From Metellina segmentata (lineage: Eukaryota; Arthropoda; Arachnida; Araneae; Tetragnathidae), in NCBI GenBank assembly GCA_947359465.1, contig OX375874.1, forward strand, positions 102,675,441-102,739,440: a DNA stretch of 64,000 nt, in the 5' to 3' direction. The translations under genes were made by a program, and so were the position numbers. Shown piece by piece: positions 29,673-41,925 of the stretch (positions within the stretch are counted from its first letter, which is position 1; every line of letters starts with the position of its first letter). The notes under the pieces were generated by a model, which searched no databases, was not told where the DNA came from, and saw only the letters and a program-made list of their open reading frames with translations.

Positions 29673-30927
29673 AGACCCTCATGTTAAGGACATGCAAGTA
29701 ATATAGAAAAGCAATGTTAGTTGTTTTTTACGGTGAAGGGACATTTTTATACATGCTGCTTTATAGGAATACAGACAAGTAATGAGCATACACACACAGT
29801 TTTACTGACACAGAAGATATAAATACGCAAAGTGAGGAATCAAACCTGCGCAACAATTTTGATAGGGAAAACACACTGAGTCACGAAGGAAAGCAAAGAG
29901 AACGATTGTTATTTCAAAACAAGCATGCTTATAAGTCTTACGTAACATTACTTTAAGACTACATATAAGACAATGCAATACAATTGGTTTGGAATAAGTG
30001 TCTACATAACCTCTCCCAATATCCCCTTTGGTGCAACAAGGTAACTTAAAGTTGTTCACAGATCTGGCCTTGATGAATGTGGCCGGGAATCGGGGATTTC
30101 GTTTTAAATAGTTGAATCTTGAAAATCTATCTTCAGAGATTTTTAATAATCAGTCCTTTTAACTAAAACTAAAACTACTTTAACTAAAACTAAACTCCCT
30201 CAATATTTTCCTTGAATTATTATTGAATCTAAAATGCCCTGAAGATCCTTCAGATCAATGCTTCCAATGCCCTGAAGAATTTCAAAACTTCTTTACTGAT
30301 CCCACGTTTTCCTTGTTCCTCAAAATACAAAATATTCTTCCTGTCGGGAAAGTTTGATTCAAATCCGAGAGGGTCTCTTCGGAAAGAGGAATAAATTTAC
30401 CCTCTATCCTCTAGAACATTTTATTTGTGGTGAATATATTTTGGTTTTACTCTTTCCTCCATACATTTGGATCTACTAGAAGGAAGGATCTTTAGTTTCT
30501 GCGCTATTAAATAGAAGAAACAGTTTTCAATGTAAAGCGGGCTATTTATTCTTATAATAATGCTCAATAAATTCTTGGATAGGTCGCTTCTGAGGGTTTC
30601 TTTTCCACCAACACATAAATAATAAAAGGAAATCGAACTGATGCAGAGACTGGTAAATGGTATATTCATAAGAGGACGACAGATATGAAAGCAGAAATTT
30701 ATTCTTCTGGAAATCAAAGTTAAGGTTTTTTTTTTAAGCTATTATGAAAGAAAGAATTTTGTGGTCGTAAATCTTAATACTCTTGCTTTTGGATTCATGA
30801 AGAGACTGAAATAGATAGAAGAGTATAGATGTTAAAAAAGGCCTTTGGAAAACGATCATCCCTATTTATAATTCAATAAACTGCTTTCGTCTATAAGTTT
30901 TGTGGAATTACATTGCTGGCCATCAAG
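29673..30927. other. No gene recognised
   Basis: AT-rich sequence with frames under 100 codons, none resembling a family. A short run near 30150-30200 repeats CTAAAACTAAA. Confidence 0.45.
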
Positions 30928-31155
30928 GTGGTTGGTTGAATTAACGTCATACTGGAGAACACAACGGGCTATTGGTGACGATCAGGATAAATTCCTAAGT
31001 GAAAGATCCTAGGACAAGGCCTTGTAATTTTGAACCAAGGTCAGATGATGAGGTTAACACCTGAGCTGGGACCCAACTCTCCAAAAATCCATGCCACACC
31101 AATGTAAGGATATTTAAGGCCATGAGAGAATTAACTAATCATCCCGACTTTCTTC
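30928..31155 (-). mobile_element. SINE body
   Basis: Minus-strand copy from a GAATTAACGTC 3' end to the TTAAGGCCATGAGAGAATTA block. The head is lost. Confidence 0.75.
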
Positions 31156-31482
31156 CTAATGGCGAAACAGAAATAAAATAGGTGAACATTACAACCGACT
31201 CTAGAGAATACTCAATTTTTACTTACACAGATTAATGTTCAATAATTCAGATACAAGGATTCCAAGTACGAAATCACATAATTAGCATTACATTCGTGGT
31301 GACATTGAAAAAAAATACGAGCAGTTGAATGTAACTATAGACGTTATAACCATTAAACACTCCGGGTGCTCTAAAACAATACTCAAAGGGGCATTGTGAA
31401 TTTATTCTTCAGGTCGAAACAGAAATAGCGTAAACATTAAAACACCAGTGAAGACTCCCTTTTTACTTATATACAAGGGAAG
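31156..31482. repeat. Degenerate ~65-bp repeat, also at 33280-33350
   Basis: A segment around CGAAACAGAAATAAAATAGG occurs at 31160-31215, again at 31410-31460 and at 33295-33350, each followed by a GACTC-containing stretch. Nothing else is recognised in the interval. Confidence 0.4.
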
Positions 31483-31649
31483 GTCCAAAGAGTATCCGCA
31501 CTTTCGCTATAATACACCTTTATATTTGTCACACTGTCATCTGGCGCAAGCATGCTTAGAGTTGACACTGATGTGGTTATATTACTGTATTTTACCTTGA
31601 AAGTGTCATTTTTCTTGCTTCAGGATAAACATGGCCGCTACACTAGCAG

Positions 31650-32082
31650 TGTGCACCAACTTACGTGTCTTTCCTGAAGTGGCTCTGAATGGGATCTGAG
31701 TCAACGCATGTTCATGGATGATTACATTTTAGACCGCAGGTAGGTCGGTGTTGATATTAAACACGTAAAAAGGGAATCGATTCTTTAATTCGATTAAATT
31801 GCGTAACTTGTTTGTACGGTATTACAACTATGATTATTTATTTACTTGGCCTGGTAGTCTTTTTCGTGCCTTCACTGATTTCGAAGCAGCTTTCTTGTTC
31901 GAAATGTAATTCGATTTCCATAACAAGTTACAAAACTTAATCGAATTGAAGAATCGATTCATTTTTCAAGAGTTTCATATCTACCGATCTACCTGCGGTC
32001 CAAAATAGAATCGTCCACGAACATGCGTTGGCTCTGATCCAAATCGGAGCAAATTCAGGAAAGACACGCTAATGTGTGCCCC
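31650..32082. repeat. Foldback: ~165-bp imperfect inverted repeat with ~90-bp spacer
   Basis: Arm 1 (31650-31818) and arm 2 (31908-32082) are inverted copies. Shared blocks are CGTGTCTTTCCTGAA, CAACGCATGTTC, GACCGCAGGTAG, and GAATCGATTCTT with CAATTCGATTAA-like sequence. Identity is perhaps 75-80 percent by eye. It sits between the mariner left end and the coding start. A transcript across it could form long double-stranded RNA. Confidence 0.75.
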
Positions 32083-32381
32083 AAAAAGGAATAAAGCGCA
32101 GTGATCAGATTTATAAGGTAGGACGGTGTACCAGGGGCTTAAATTCGTCAGAGGGTTACAACACAATATGAAGACAGTGCTCTACCCCGTAGAAGTATGC
32201 ATGAGTTGATCGAGAAGCTTAAAAGAGGCTGGACAAGCGTGATGCACGAGTGCGAAGGACGCCTTTCAACCTCCCCCACTGACGAGAAGATTTAGCAAGC
32301 TAGGGAAAGGGTAGTCGCAAACCGGTGAATTACCCTCGACATTGTAGTGTGCTCTCTGCAGATTCGACTTTAGACTTGGCA

Positions 32382-32412
32382 CGATCATGGTACTGCATTT
32401 GTACCATGATCG
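32382..32412. repeat. Perfect 12-bp inverted repeat
   Basis: CGATCATGGTAC (32382-32393) and GTACCATGATCG (32401-32412) around a seven-base loop, just left of the 95-bp array. Confidence 0.7.
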
Positions 32413-32441
32413 CACCAATAAAGAATTTTGATTACTGCCAG

Positions 32442-32896
32442 TACGATAGTTGTACCTTGAAAGTTATAAGAATCGCTCCAAGAAAGAATCGTGTCAGTTA
32501 TATCTATAGCCGTAGTCAAGAGTTTAAACGGATCGGTACATTAGTTGTACTTTGAAAGTTATAAGAATCGCGCCGAGATAGAATCGTGCCAGTTATATTT
32601 ATAGCCGTAGTCAAAAGTTTAAACGGACCGTTACATTAGTTGTACCTTGAAAGTGATAATAATCGTACCAGTTATATCTATAGACGTAGTCAAAAGTTTA
32701 AACGGACCGGTAAATTAGTTGTACCTTGAAAGTGATAAGAAACCCGCCAAGAAAGAATCATGCCAGTTATATCTATAGCCGCATTCAAAAGGTTAAACGG
32801 ACTGGTACATTAGTTGTACTTTGAAAGTTATAAGAATCGCGCCGAGAAAGAATCGTGCCAGTTATATCTATAGCGGTAGTCAAAAGGTCAAACGGA
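32442..32896 (+). repeat. 95-bp tandem array, five copies
   Basis: Copies start at 32442, 32537, 32632, 32711 and 32806. The third has a 16-bp deletion. The unit contains TTAGTTGTACCTTGAAAGTT, ATAAGAATCGCGCC, GAATCGTGCCAGTTATATCT and CAAAAGTTTAAACGGACCGG. It lies where the catalytic core of a mariner transposase would be expected. Confidence 0.9.
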
Positions 32897-33062
32897 CAAA
32901 GAAGTCAGGAAGTGGTACATAAAGGGTTGGGCGACCCATCCAAATTTTTCTACTTGAAGGGAATACGCAATCTTATGGACCGGTGGACAAAATGGCATTG
33001 AAAAGGAAAGAGACTAGACAAATAACGAACTTTTTCAACTAAGTACATTTGAGTGCATAGAT

Positions 33063-33827
33063 TGAAGAATAAAGTACAAATACCTGTTTTCCTCGTAGAT
33101 TAATTTGCAGTTTTGATTATGCTTATGCAACAAGGGTTAAGCAAAATAGTCAAGCACTAAACCACAAATTTACGATGACATGTGCGTCAACATTTGAAAG
33201 GCAGACGGTCAGTTGCAACGAACAACATATATAAAAAGCGTTAAACGGTCGAGGTGCTCAACAACACTCTTAGCACTGGAATTCCGACTCTCCTCCTCTT
33301 AAGGACCAAACAGAAATAAAATATGTGAACAATATATCTCGAGCGGCGAGTCACCTTCATCTCCCTCGCTGGACGTATTAGACAAAGCTACGAAATCAGA
33401 CCCAAAGGGACAACACAGTTTCTTCTGTTGTTTATTTAGTAGTTGCATAGTTGTACGGTTTCCACTCGGGGAATTCGGGGAAGGAACTGCCTCCGAAAGT
33501 GAATTCCGGACAGTCGGCTTTTACTTAGGTAACAGTGGCAAAGAAATTAACCAAGCATTTCTCATTTGCTGATGGCTCGCGCTTAGAGACCATACATTGA
33601 TTTAATTGCTTCTAGGCTGCGTGTAGATGGTATAGGTGGTTTGGTTGTTTGTGGCAATTCTCGTGAGGATTGCAAATTAGTTCATATGCAATTGGATCAT
33701 TAATATTAACCAAGCACAATGTATAATCTGTATTTTCTTAATTTCATGGTGTTTAAAATTAATCAGTAATTAATTAATTAAAATTGATCGATGTATATAA
33801 AAAAGGATGTGTGTATGTATGTGTGTA
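33063..33827. other. No gene recognised
   Basis: Includes the third copy of the ~65-bp repeat (33295-33350) and a GC-richer patch at 33340-33680 with no recognisable product. Confidence 0.4.
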
Positions 33828-33890
33828 CACTACCCTACAATAATGGACCAGACAACAAGATGTGATGTTATAAGCGAAATAATAAATGCT
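33828..33890 (-). mobile_element. Solo Tc1 terminal fragment
   Basis: CACTACCCTACAATAATGG, then ACCAGACAACAAGATGTGAT and ATGCTTTAA, is the inverted counterpart of the 3' end of the Tc1 copy at 13390-13895. It is preceded by TA. The rest of the element is absent. Confidence 0.75.
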
Positions 33891-34062
33891 TTAACTCTTT
33901 GGGGCTAGGTGGGTTAAAAACTGCCCCCACCTTTTGCTTAAGTTATTATGCATGGTGAGACATATTTTAACCCGCCGTGAAAAGTTGAAGTTACTCATAG
34001 TCATACAGTTCAATATTTTTTTTTAAGTTTTTCATTGTGTTGTCCAATGTATGCACCAACGG

Positions 34063-34605
34063 TAAATGCGTAAATAAATGAAAAACAAATTATACAAATT
34101 GGCTGCGGTAGCGTAGTTGGAAGATCACAACTTCCTGGATTATCAACTCTGGGCCAAAGACTTAAATGCGTAAATAAATGAAAAACAAATTATGCAAATT
34201 GGCTGCGGTAGCGTAGTTGGAAGATCACAACTCCCTGGATTATCAACTCTGGGCCAAAGACTTAAATGCGTAAATAAATGAAAAACAAATTATACAAATT
34301 GGCTGCGGTAGCGTAGTTGGAAGATCACAACTCCCTGGATTATCAACTCTGGGCCAAAGACTTTCGTGCACACGGAGGCTGGTACACGTTAAATCTGTCG
34401 TGGCCTAACATGTCCTCGCGTTGGCTTGATGTGGAATTTTGGGGAATGGAGTGCTAGAAAAATGCATCTCGACTTCTAACAGTTGTTCAAAATTACGAGC
34501 CGTCGTCCTTTGATCTTTATCTATACGATTGATCCCGGACCGTCGTCAATAACCCGTTGTGTTGCTCTTGTCCGACGTTAAATAAAAAATTACCAGTTAT
34601 CTAAA
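34063..34605 (+). mobile_element. SINE with tandemly triplicated head
   Basis: Three near-identical 100-bp copies (34063-34162, 34163-34262, 34263-34362) each contain the tRNA-like head with a consensus A box TAGCGTAGTTGG (34109-34120, 34209-34220, 34309-34320). They differ at about two positions. In each, the sequence where the B box should be reads CAACTCTGGGCCAAAGAC, so GGTTCGA is deleted. One SINE body follows (34363-34605) through CGTGGCC, GGACCGTCGTCAATAACCC, GACGTTAAATAAAAAATTACC. The head repeats look recent; the body is older. Confidence 0.85.
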
Positions 34606-34667
34606 CATTTATGCTCAAACCAGTATTTAAAACCAGCACCTGGCTCCTAAGGTAAGTATGCAGCTCG

Positions 34668-34955
34668 TTAAATAAACGTCGTACTTTAGTACCACAAAGG
34701 GCTATTGTCGATGGCCCGGGAAGAATTCCAAAGGGAAGAATACAAGAACACTTCGTAATTTCGAACCACTTTCAGATGGCGAGGTCACCACCTGAACTGG
34801 TATCACTCTTTCCAAAATTCCACACCACGCCTACGTGATAACATTTGATGCCACGACAGATTAACGTGCATAAGCCTCCCCGCACACAACGGTCTTCGCT
34901 TGGATCTATTTTTGGAACAGCAAATCATTGGTTGCTAATTGGCTACTGTTCCATA
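34668..34955 (-). mobile_element. SINE, nearly full length
   Basis: Minus-strand copy 60 bp from the preceding plus-strand one. Body in order; head visible as CAATTAGCAACCAATG with a degenerate B box near AATAGATCCAAGC. Confidence 0.7.
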
Positions 34956-36329
34956 CGTGCTAACGCGGCCTCTTGTTCGCCTAAGGACTGATAATTGGGT
35001 TATAAGATTTAGCTGAAGAACAGAAAGAAACATTTTATTTTTAATTCCAATACTAGCTGTACTATGTAACAGAAAGCTAACAGGACTCTGAGATATTAAA
35101 AGACTAAACATGGTCGCGCACACCGCTTAATAGTAGGCGTTATATATTTATTGTAAATATCACGACAGGATTAGAAACAAGATTTCCAATCCAAATAGCT
35201 TCCTCAGTCTCAAAATGAAACTTCCCCAAATGCTATGGTACAATGTTTTATATATATTTCTTTAACATCTACGTTAAAAAACCTGCATTATATGAACAGT
35301 GTATGAATGTAATGATGTATTCTGGTACAGCATTATTGTTGAAATGTCCTTTATGGCAATTTGACAAGGTAATTCATTAACAACATAGACCTAACAACTA
35401 CCATCTGCATTTCTGAGTACACATGTAGTAGTGACAAGATCAAGAAAAACCTTGTACAAAATCTAATAATCGCATGGTGCAAGTTTTTTCTTATATTAAT
35501 TAATATTATATATTAAAATAATAGGTGTATACTAATTATTCAGTTGCATTGAACAGTCTAATCTTCCAGATGACAGTTAGTTTAAAGGATCAGTTAGCAA
35601 TTTAAATTAACATCAATAGATTAACATTTTAAATCTCACATCATCATCGAACTATGTCCATCTGATTTGGATATTGAATGAGATTTCACCATCAGTCTAC
35701 CCTCTAAAGATGTTGAAATCTTTAGTTGGTAATTTTTTGCAGCGTATATATTTAACTAAGGATTTAAACTCCATTAAATCAGAAGTAAAGAGTACTAGTA
35801 TGTTTATTCACGTCAAACGTTCTGTCTTGTCGAAATTATCTGATTGATGCCAAGGATTTATTTTCGGAATATGTGATATTAAGGAGCTGTAGTTTAAACC
35901 CATGCTTCACTCTTTCCATTTCTTAATGTTGCGTATTTCAGCTGAATATTCATATAATGAGGTGATACCACTGTGGGAGCTAGAAATCTATAATTTTTCT
36001 TTACAGAAGCAAACAATGTACCAATTTTTATTCACTTCGAAATTTCCTCGACTCATAATTTAACATTTTATCAATTCTATGCATAAAAATGTTGAGATTG
36101 TCTAATGAGTAGTAATAATAGAATTCACGCTATAGAATCAGAAGTATTAGATGATTAATATTAATATTCACTTCAAAACAATTTACTTTTCATGATATTG
36201 TCTGATGAATATTAGTAGTTTAATATACATTATGTCTACAATTAAGAACAAGTAAACAATTTTGGTACTCAATTCATTTCAAAAGGTTCGAGACGAATTT
36301 TAATATAATATTATTTCATACTAGCCACT
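34956..36329. other. AT-rich sequence, no gene
   Basis: Mostly short frames. Part of the degenerate repeat field at 35760-37870. Confidence 0.45.
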
Positions 36330-37870
36330 GGTAGCCAGCACGGGGTTTCCCGTGACAGTTCTTTCAGTGGAATCAGGTGGAACCACTGCTCTCTAAACCC
36401 CGGTGATTGCTACGAATTTCCATTTAATTGCGAACAGATACAATAGACGTGTCGTCAGAATCACTTGCGAAAATATCAAAGATGTGAATTGAAAAGTTAT
36501 TTTTTAAAAGAAAATCAAATGTATTAGTTATCGATCTAATGTAAAATGTTCTGCAGATTACAAATCCGTTGAAATGTTTCTTCTATCTTTAACGATCGCT
36601 GAGATAGAAAAGAAACACTGAAAAACGTAAAAATCGTGACGCGTAATGAGCCCATATTCGTAATGCAAAAGTAAAAAAGTTACAATTTAGAAAGCAGGTA
36701 AATGGAATCTGTGATCTCTCAATGGCAAAGGTCAAATTCGTATGGGAAAAAATATAAAAGTTACAGTTTAAAATTTACTTATTCAAAGAAAATAATTTTT
36801 TTAGGAATCGATATAATATAAAATTTTCCGCAAATTTCAAATCTGTTGAAATTGTTACTCTATCTTTAACGATCTAAGATATAGAAAAAGAAACTACATA
36901 ACTCCAGTTAAAACTTTATTTGTTCCGCTGTAATCGTTTTTCGGAAAAAGAAACAGAAAAAAAATTTTAGAATCTGTGTGGTCTTTATACTGTTGGCATT
37001 CAAAGGAAAACAATAATAAATTAATTTTAAAATGTTCTCGATTGAATTTTAAAATTCGTGCGCGATAGAAAAATCGCAAAACATTCGGTCTACATGAGTG
37101 CCAAATCTCATTATTGTGAGTGCCATAGATTCCTCACGATGCTGCACAGAGACAACACAGAGACAACAGACACACAAACACTTCTTTTTATAATAGTAGA
37201 GATACTCTAATATTATACTTCTCTTAGAATGTTTAAAAAAATCAGATGAATATTAGTACTTTAATACAATGGATTGAGCACATTATTTGGAGTAACATGA
37301 GATCTGTATACATAAAACCGAAAGCAAACAACTTTATTTTATTTACCTCGAAAGATTCAAAGACGAATACAACTAAAGTACTTTTTTCAGGTTAATAAAT
37401 AGATGACAAAGTATTTCTATTCGCTTCCAAATGTACTAGTCTTGTTGAGATTGTCTCATGAATGTGTCAGTTTACTGTATGTGCAAAATAAAGGACTGGT
37501 AGTTTTTTACCACTTTTTACTAGCATTTTTTCTTAATGTTGAGTCTATAAGTTAAATATTATTATATTATAAGAAAAAAACTTGATACCGAGAGTTTAGG
37601 AATTTACTTTATATTAACAGAAGTAAACATTCTTGTTATTAACTTTAAAAGATCATAGACTTGCATTTTATCATCTTACTATTCTAGTATTGAAATGATA
37701 AGGTAATCATATCATTATTCGACAATTTTATACAATTGAAGTGTGAGCATTATTTGGAGTAAATAAGGATACATAATGCATCCAAGTAGAAACAAACTAT
37801 TTTATTTACCACGAAAGATTCTAAAGACTAACAGGGTAGTACTTTTCGGGGTTTATTTCAACATATAGCA
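35760..37870 (+). repeat. Degenerate repeats with a Tc/Acc-TCGAAAGATTC motif
   Basis: At least five loosely related copies of TTxACxTCGAAAGATTCxAA plus AGACGAAT occur near 36035, 36260, 37335, 37638 and 37803, each preceded by an AT-rich stretch with AAACAA and followed by a TTAATA-rich end. Spacing is irregular because the segment at 36330-37202 interrupts them. Confidence 0.4.
36330..37202 (+). mobile_element. Unclassified element-like insertion
   Basis: Left edge ACTAGCCACTGGTAGCCAGC, right edge ACAAACACTTCTTTTTATAA followed by TAGTAGAGAT. GC is higher at both edges than in the flanks. It contains an internal direct duplication, 36497-36640 and 36766-36905 (shared TATCTTTAACGATC and GATATAGAAAA-type blocks). 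The right-end pattern resembles non-autonomous elements I have seen in arthropods, but I cannot assign a class. No coding frame. Confidence 0.35.
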
Positions 37871-40800
37871 ATTATGAGAAAATAAAAATTTTCTACTTTC
37901 ACTGCAATATATTTACTTGAGGGTATTGGGATTTGTAATGAATTTTTGAAGCAATGTTTCGCCGCAGGACACATACATTTATTTCCTTTCACAAAGAATG
38001 TCTGATGTTGTTTCTCTGTGTAAATGTTTTTCTTCTGTTTTCTATTATTACTTTGAGCTTCCTTGTTACTCGAATTCCTCTACAGTCTGTTTTAGAACAT
38101 TTGTTTAGTTTGCCTTACTAATGATTACTCTGAACTCGTTGAATCATAAACTATTTTTAAGAAAGGTCCTCATTAGCTAATATATCTCAAATTTTTATGA
38201 AAATAGATATAAATTCCATTTATAAGGAACATAATTTTCTTTTAATAGTTTTATATTTCTCCATTTTGCAAGATAAAAATTATGTAGAAAAGTTTTATAA
38301 TGACTCAAGAAGTTTTACGAATCTGCGTTATTAAAGTTTCTACACACTTCAATAGAAGACGTTATTTTCATGGGAACTAGGTTATGCATTTCTAGACAAA
38401 TCAAAATAACTATGATTTGCTGTACACTTAACACGCTTGAAGGTAATTACTTGTAAAAATGAATACCATTTTGTAGAGATTAGAACACCATTGCTTGCAA
38501 TAGAGCAGCTTCTGTAGTTTGAACTATAGAAATAAATAGAAAAAGGAGAAGACATTCCATACATCCATTATATAAATAACATTTATTTTGATAATATTCA
38601 AATGTATACCCCAGTATCAAATCCAAGTTCACAGAAGCATACCAATTGAATTTGAAATGTTTTCACATTATATCTTGAATGCATTAAATATGTAGAGTTC
38701 GCCAATTGCATTGCATATTTTAAAAGTATAAATAATATATTTCGCAATTACAAAACGCATTCATGAATCTACTCTTTCAGCAGCCTTTTTTTAAACCTGC
38801 TTTTCTACTTAAAAGAAATACAAACTATTCAACGATATACTGTTTGATGAAAAAAAGTCGACTCCACTGTTACGTAAAACGGAGAATTGTCCTCCAAGGC
38901 ACATATAACCACTAACATCTTAACAGAAAGAAAAGTCGTAACGCAGCTCTTTCACGTAATGTACTCTAACAAGAACTAAGTATCTACCTCGCCTAACAAT
39001 AGTATTGAAGAAAGAGAAGCAAATAGTGAAAGAAAATACTTCTCACGCACAAGGGACCGAGTAAAAACGTAAAAGAAAATACCCTATTGTTCCTAGAATC
39101 CAATCTTTTAAGTAAGCATTGAATTACAATTAATGTTTAAAATTATTTTCAGTGAACTGTAAGGGTTTCCAAGAAATGAATGTGTAAAGAATTTATTCGA
39201 TGGAAAATAAATAGATAGAATCTTTGAAATAATTCCTGTGACTTTTATAACAACTTTGTTGAATACTTTCAATGAGGAGAAGGAATGCAAGTCTTTCGAT
39301 GATTGCAAAGTATGGAAAGAAAATTATTTTCGTATGTTTTCAAGAATTGCTGTGGAATGCGTTAAGAATTCATTCATGTGCCCAAGCTGTTAGGAATATT
39401 TTGAATATAAGTTTTTCTATAGACAAAAGCCTCAAAATGTTTTCATTATGTCCAATGAAATTATAGCTGTGGCTCTTGTATTTCAAGTGGTAATGAAAAA
39501 ACAAATTGAAAAGAAAATTAAAATAGTGATAATAAATGTATAATCTTAATATTAAAATAATTGATCCTTTTTTTGTTTCATAAGGGATCGAGTAAAATGT
39601 TTATAAAAACTTGCAGTAACAGAAGATAGGAGTTGTGCGTTTGGGGATACTTTGACAGGACAATGAATTTTTGCATAGTCAAAGTTCGTTAAAATGATAT
39701 CGACTACATTAATATACAGATACATTAAAATACCTAAATTTACATTACTGATTGTGTGTACTTCTTTTTAATTCAATAACCTAATTATTACTATTCTTAG
39801 ACGCGATACAATTTACCGGGATTGGTCTTCCCACTCTACCAACATACAAACCATACCAACGTGAGGACGGATATATCATATTCGTGTATCAGAGGGTTAA
39901 AATTGACCACTTGTATGCAGCAATTGAACCAAATGGGTAGTAGATAGCAACAAAGACGACTGAAACTCAGTAAAAAGAACAGCCATTTAAAAAAATAAAA
40001 ATAAATGGTTATAATAACTCGAGGAAAAAACGGATTTCAGAAATAATTATTTAGCCTTGACTACTTTTATCAACACTTAGTCAAACATTTGCATGATATT
40101 ACTTTTGAGGAACAACGATTGTCACACAAAAGGTATGTTAATGAATATTGGCTTCAGATGATAATAAGATACAATAGACAATGCAGCAAGCTAATAAACC
40201 TGTTTAAATTTATTTCCTTAGTTTACAGCGCCATTAGATAAAAGGCTCAGCGTAATGAACAAACATGCATATATAGTTTCCACACGCATGCATTTGTTGC
40301 AACTAATTAATACCAGTCTCGAATATCCAGTTTCGTATGTTCGAGTTACACTCTCAAAAGGAATAACCAATGTTTTCAATTAAGATTCTCTCAAATATTT
40401 GTTTTCATCACCAAGCAGAGTCTTGACTTTCAAAGTGCATCGTTGTTTGTTATCTGCAAACAAAGGAACGGACAGAAATTTTTCACGATCCTAATTCGCA
40501 GAGACAAAAAAAAAGCATTCATTCTTTTATAAGTAGGGATTTTATGTTCGCGTGTTTTTTTCCTACTCCCATTTTAATTAAGTATAAGAATTATTTGTTT
40601 TCTAAATGATTCCAACTAGGAGAAGGAACGATTTTTTCTCACGTGCCAAAAATACCTTATGACAGTTAAACCAGAAATAATTTTACACTCCAGCGAATAT
40701 TAATTAAGTTCTTGGGTTTCATGTTTCTTGTCGTTAAACACTGTTCGCCGTTGTCGTCATCTGAAGGATTCCAGGAGAGATTCGGCGTGTTTGAGTTTTT

Positions 40801-41925
40801 GTTTTTCCGGGAATTAAAATCAAGCCGAGCATAAACAGCATCTTGTTACAAAAATTATTTGTGCTCTGTTCGATACTGTTACTATGGCGCTTGTCTTTTC
40901 TGTTCAATTCGAAAGTATTACAAGTTTAGTGGAATGCAATTTTCTGTCCGTTTGGAATTTGTATTGTTCATAAATTGCAGAGAAAATAATTAATTTAAAA
41001 AGCTTAGATCATTTTTTTGTCGTGTAAATAGCAAAGAAATATGGGAATAATAATAATACCCCGATATAAAACAAGATTCACATTTAAACTACCTAAATTA
41101 TTAAACTTTAGCCGTGTTGGTTAGTCGTCACAGCGTCATAGCTTCATCTTTAATCATTTTAACTTGCAATAATTTCATACTTCATTTATTGAATCATCAA
41201 TAAATAATTTATCTACGTTATTAAATTGCAAATGCATTTTGTCCTTAGACTCAACACGATTAATATAAAGCTTTGGTATGAATCTTATTACCACTTAGAC
41301 AACGGATTAAACTGTCGATTTAACTGTCGTTTGACTAGCATTTCTTAAATCATGGGTCGACACATATGATCTGCAAATCTAAGCAGAATGAATAAAACCG
41401 TTTGAAAAACAGTTTAAAATAGCCACACTTGCAATTTAAGTAACATGTATACTGATAATATTAGATAGAAGTGTATTTGATTTACATTACAGCAAAGATT
41501 ATATCTTTGGTTCTTCAGTAAAGTGAAGAAATGGTACTTACTTACTTGGCTTGCGAAAACAAATAATTATTCCCATGGCAACAGTTGCAGTTCTCAATTA
41601 TGTTTCTAAGTGCATAGCTTAGTAATAGTCTCGAAGAACACATCTTATTGATAGCAATGATTGAAACTGGAAATCCAAATGGATTAAAGAGGTACTACAT
41701 ATCACTAGTCAATGTGAATGATGTCCCCAACACAAGTTGATGATTTGAGGATTTTCTGAAAAGTAATTGGGCATTGCAAAAAACTTTTGGGAACAAAGTC
41801 GTATTTTTGAAAAGCAACATACGCTTATGTACTCAGTACTACTTGATTGGTCTTATGGCGCCACATTTAGCTAAGCTGCGCCCCAAAATGAATTCAGTAT
41901 TTGGCTTAACCCGATCAATAAATGA
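37871..41925. other. AT-rich desert, no gene recognised
   Basis: Frames stay under 70 codons and none resembles a family. A worn SINE-like patch (CCCACTCTACCAACATACAA and CCAACGTGAGGAC) lies at about 39825-39870. Confidence 0.5.

Larger units (their letters stand above)
31483..33062 (+). pseudogene. Second gutted mariner transposon, plus strand
   Basis: The left end AAGGTCCAAAGAGTATCCGC (31485) resembles a mariner terminal repeat. Coding pieces start near 32088 and include RRSMHELIEKLKRGWTSVMH (HTH linker region, ~32190-32250) and LSTSPTDEKI, then a stop, QARERVVANR and a further stop; in family members this is the end of the DNA-binding half. The C-terminal piece, with FYLKGIRNLMDRWTKWH-like sequence in more than one frame, lies at 32900-33000. 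The catalytic core between 32380 and 32897 is replaced by a 95-bp array, and the leader region holds a foldback. The right terminal repeat is not found. Non-functional. Confidence 0.65.
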
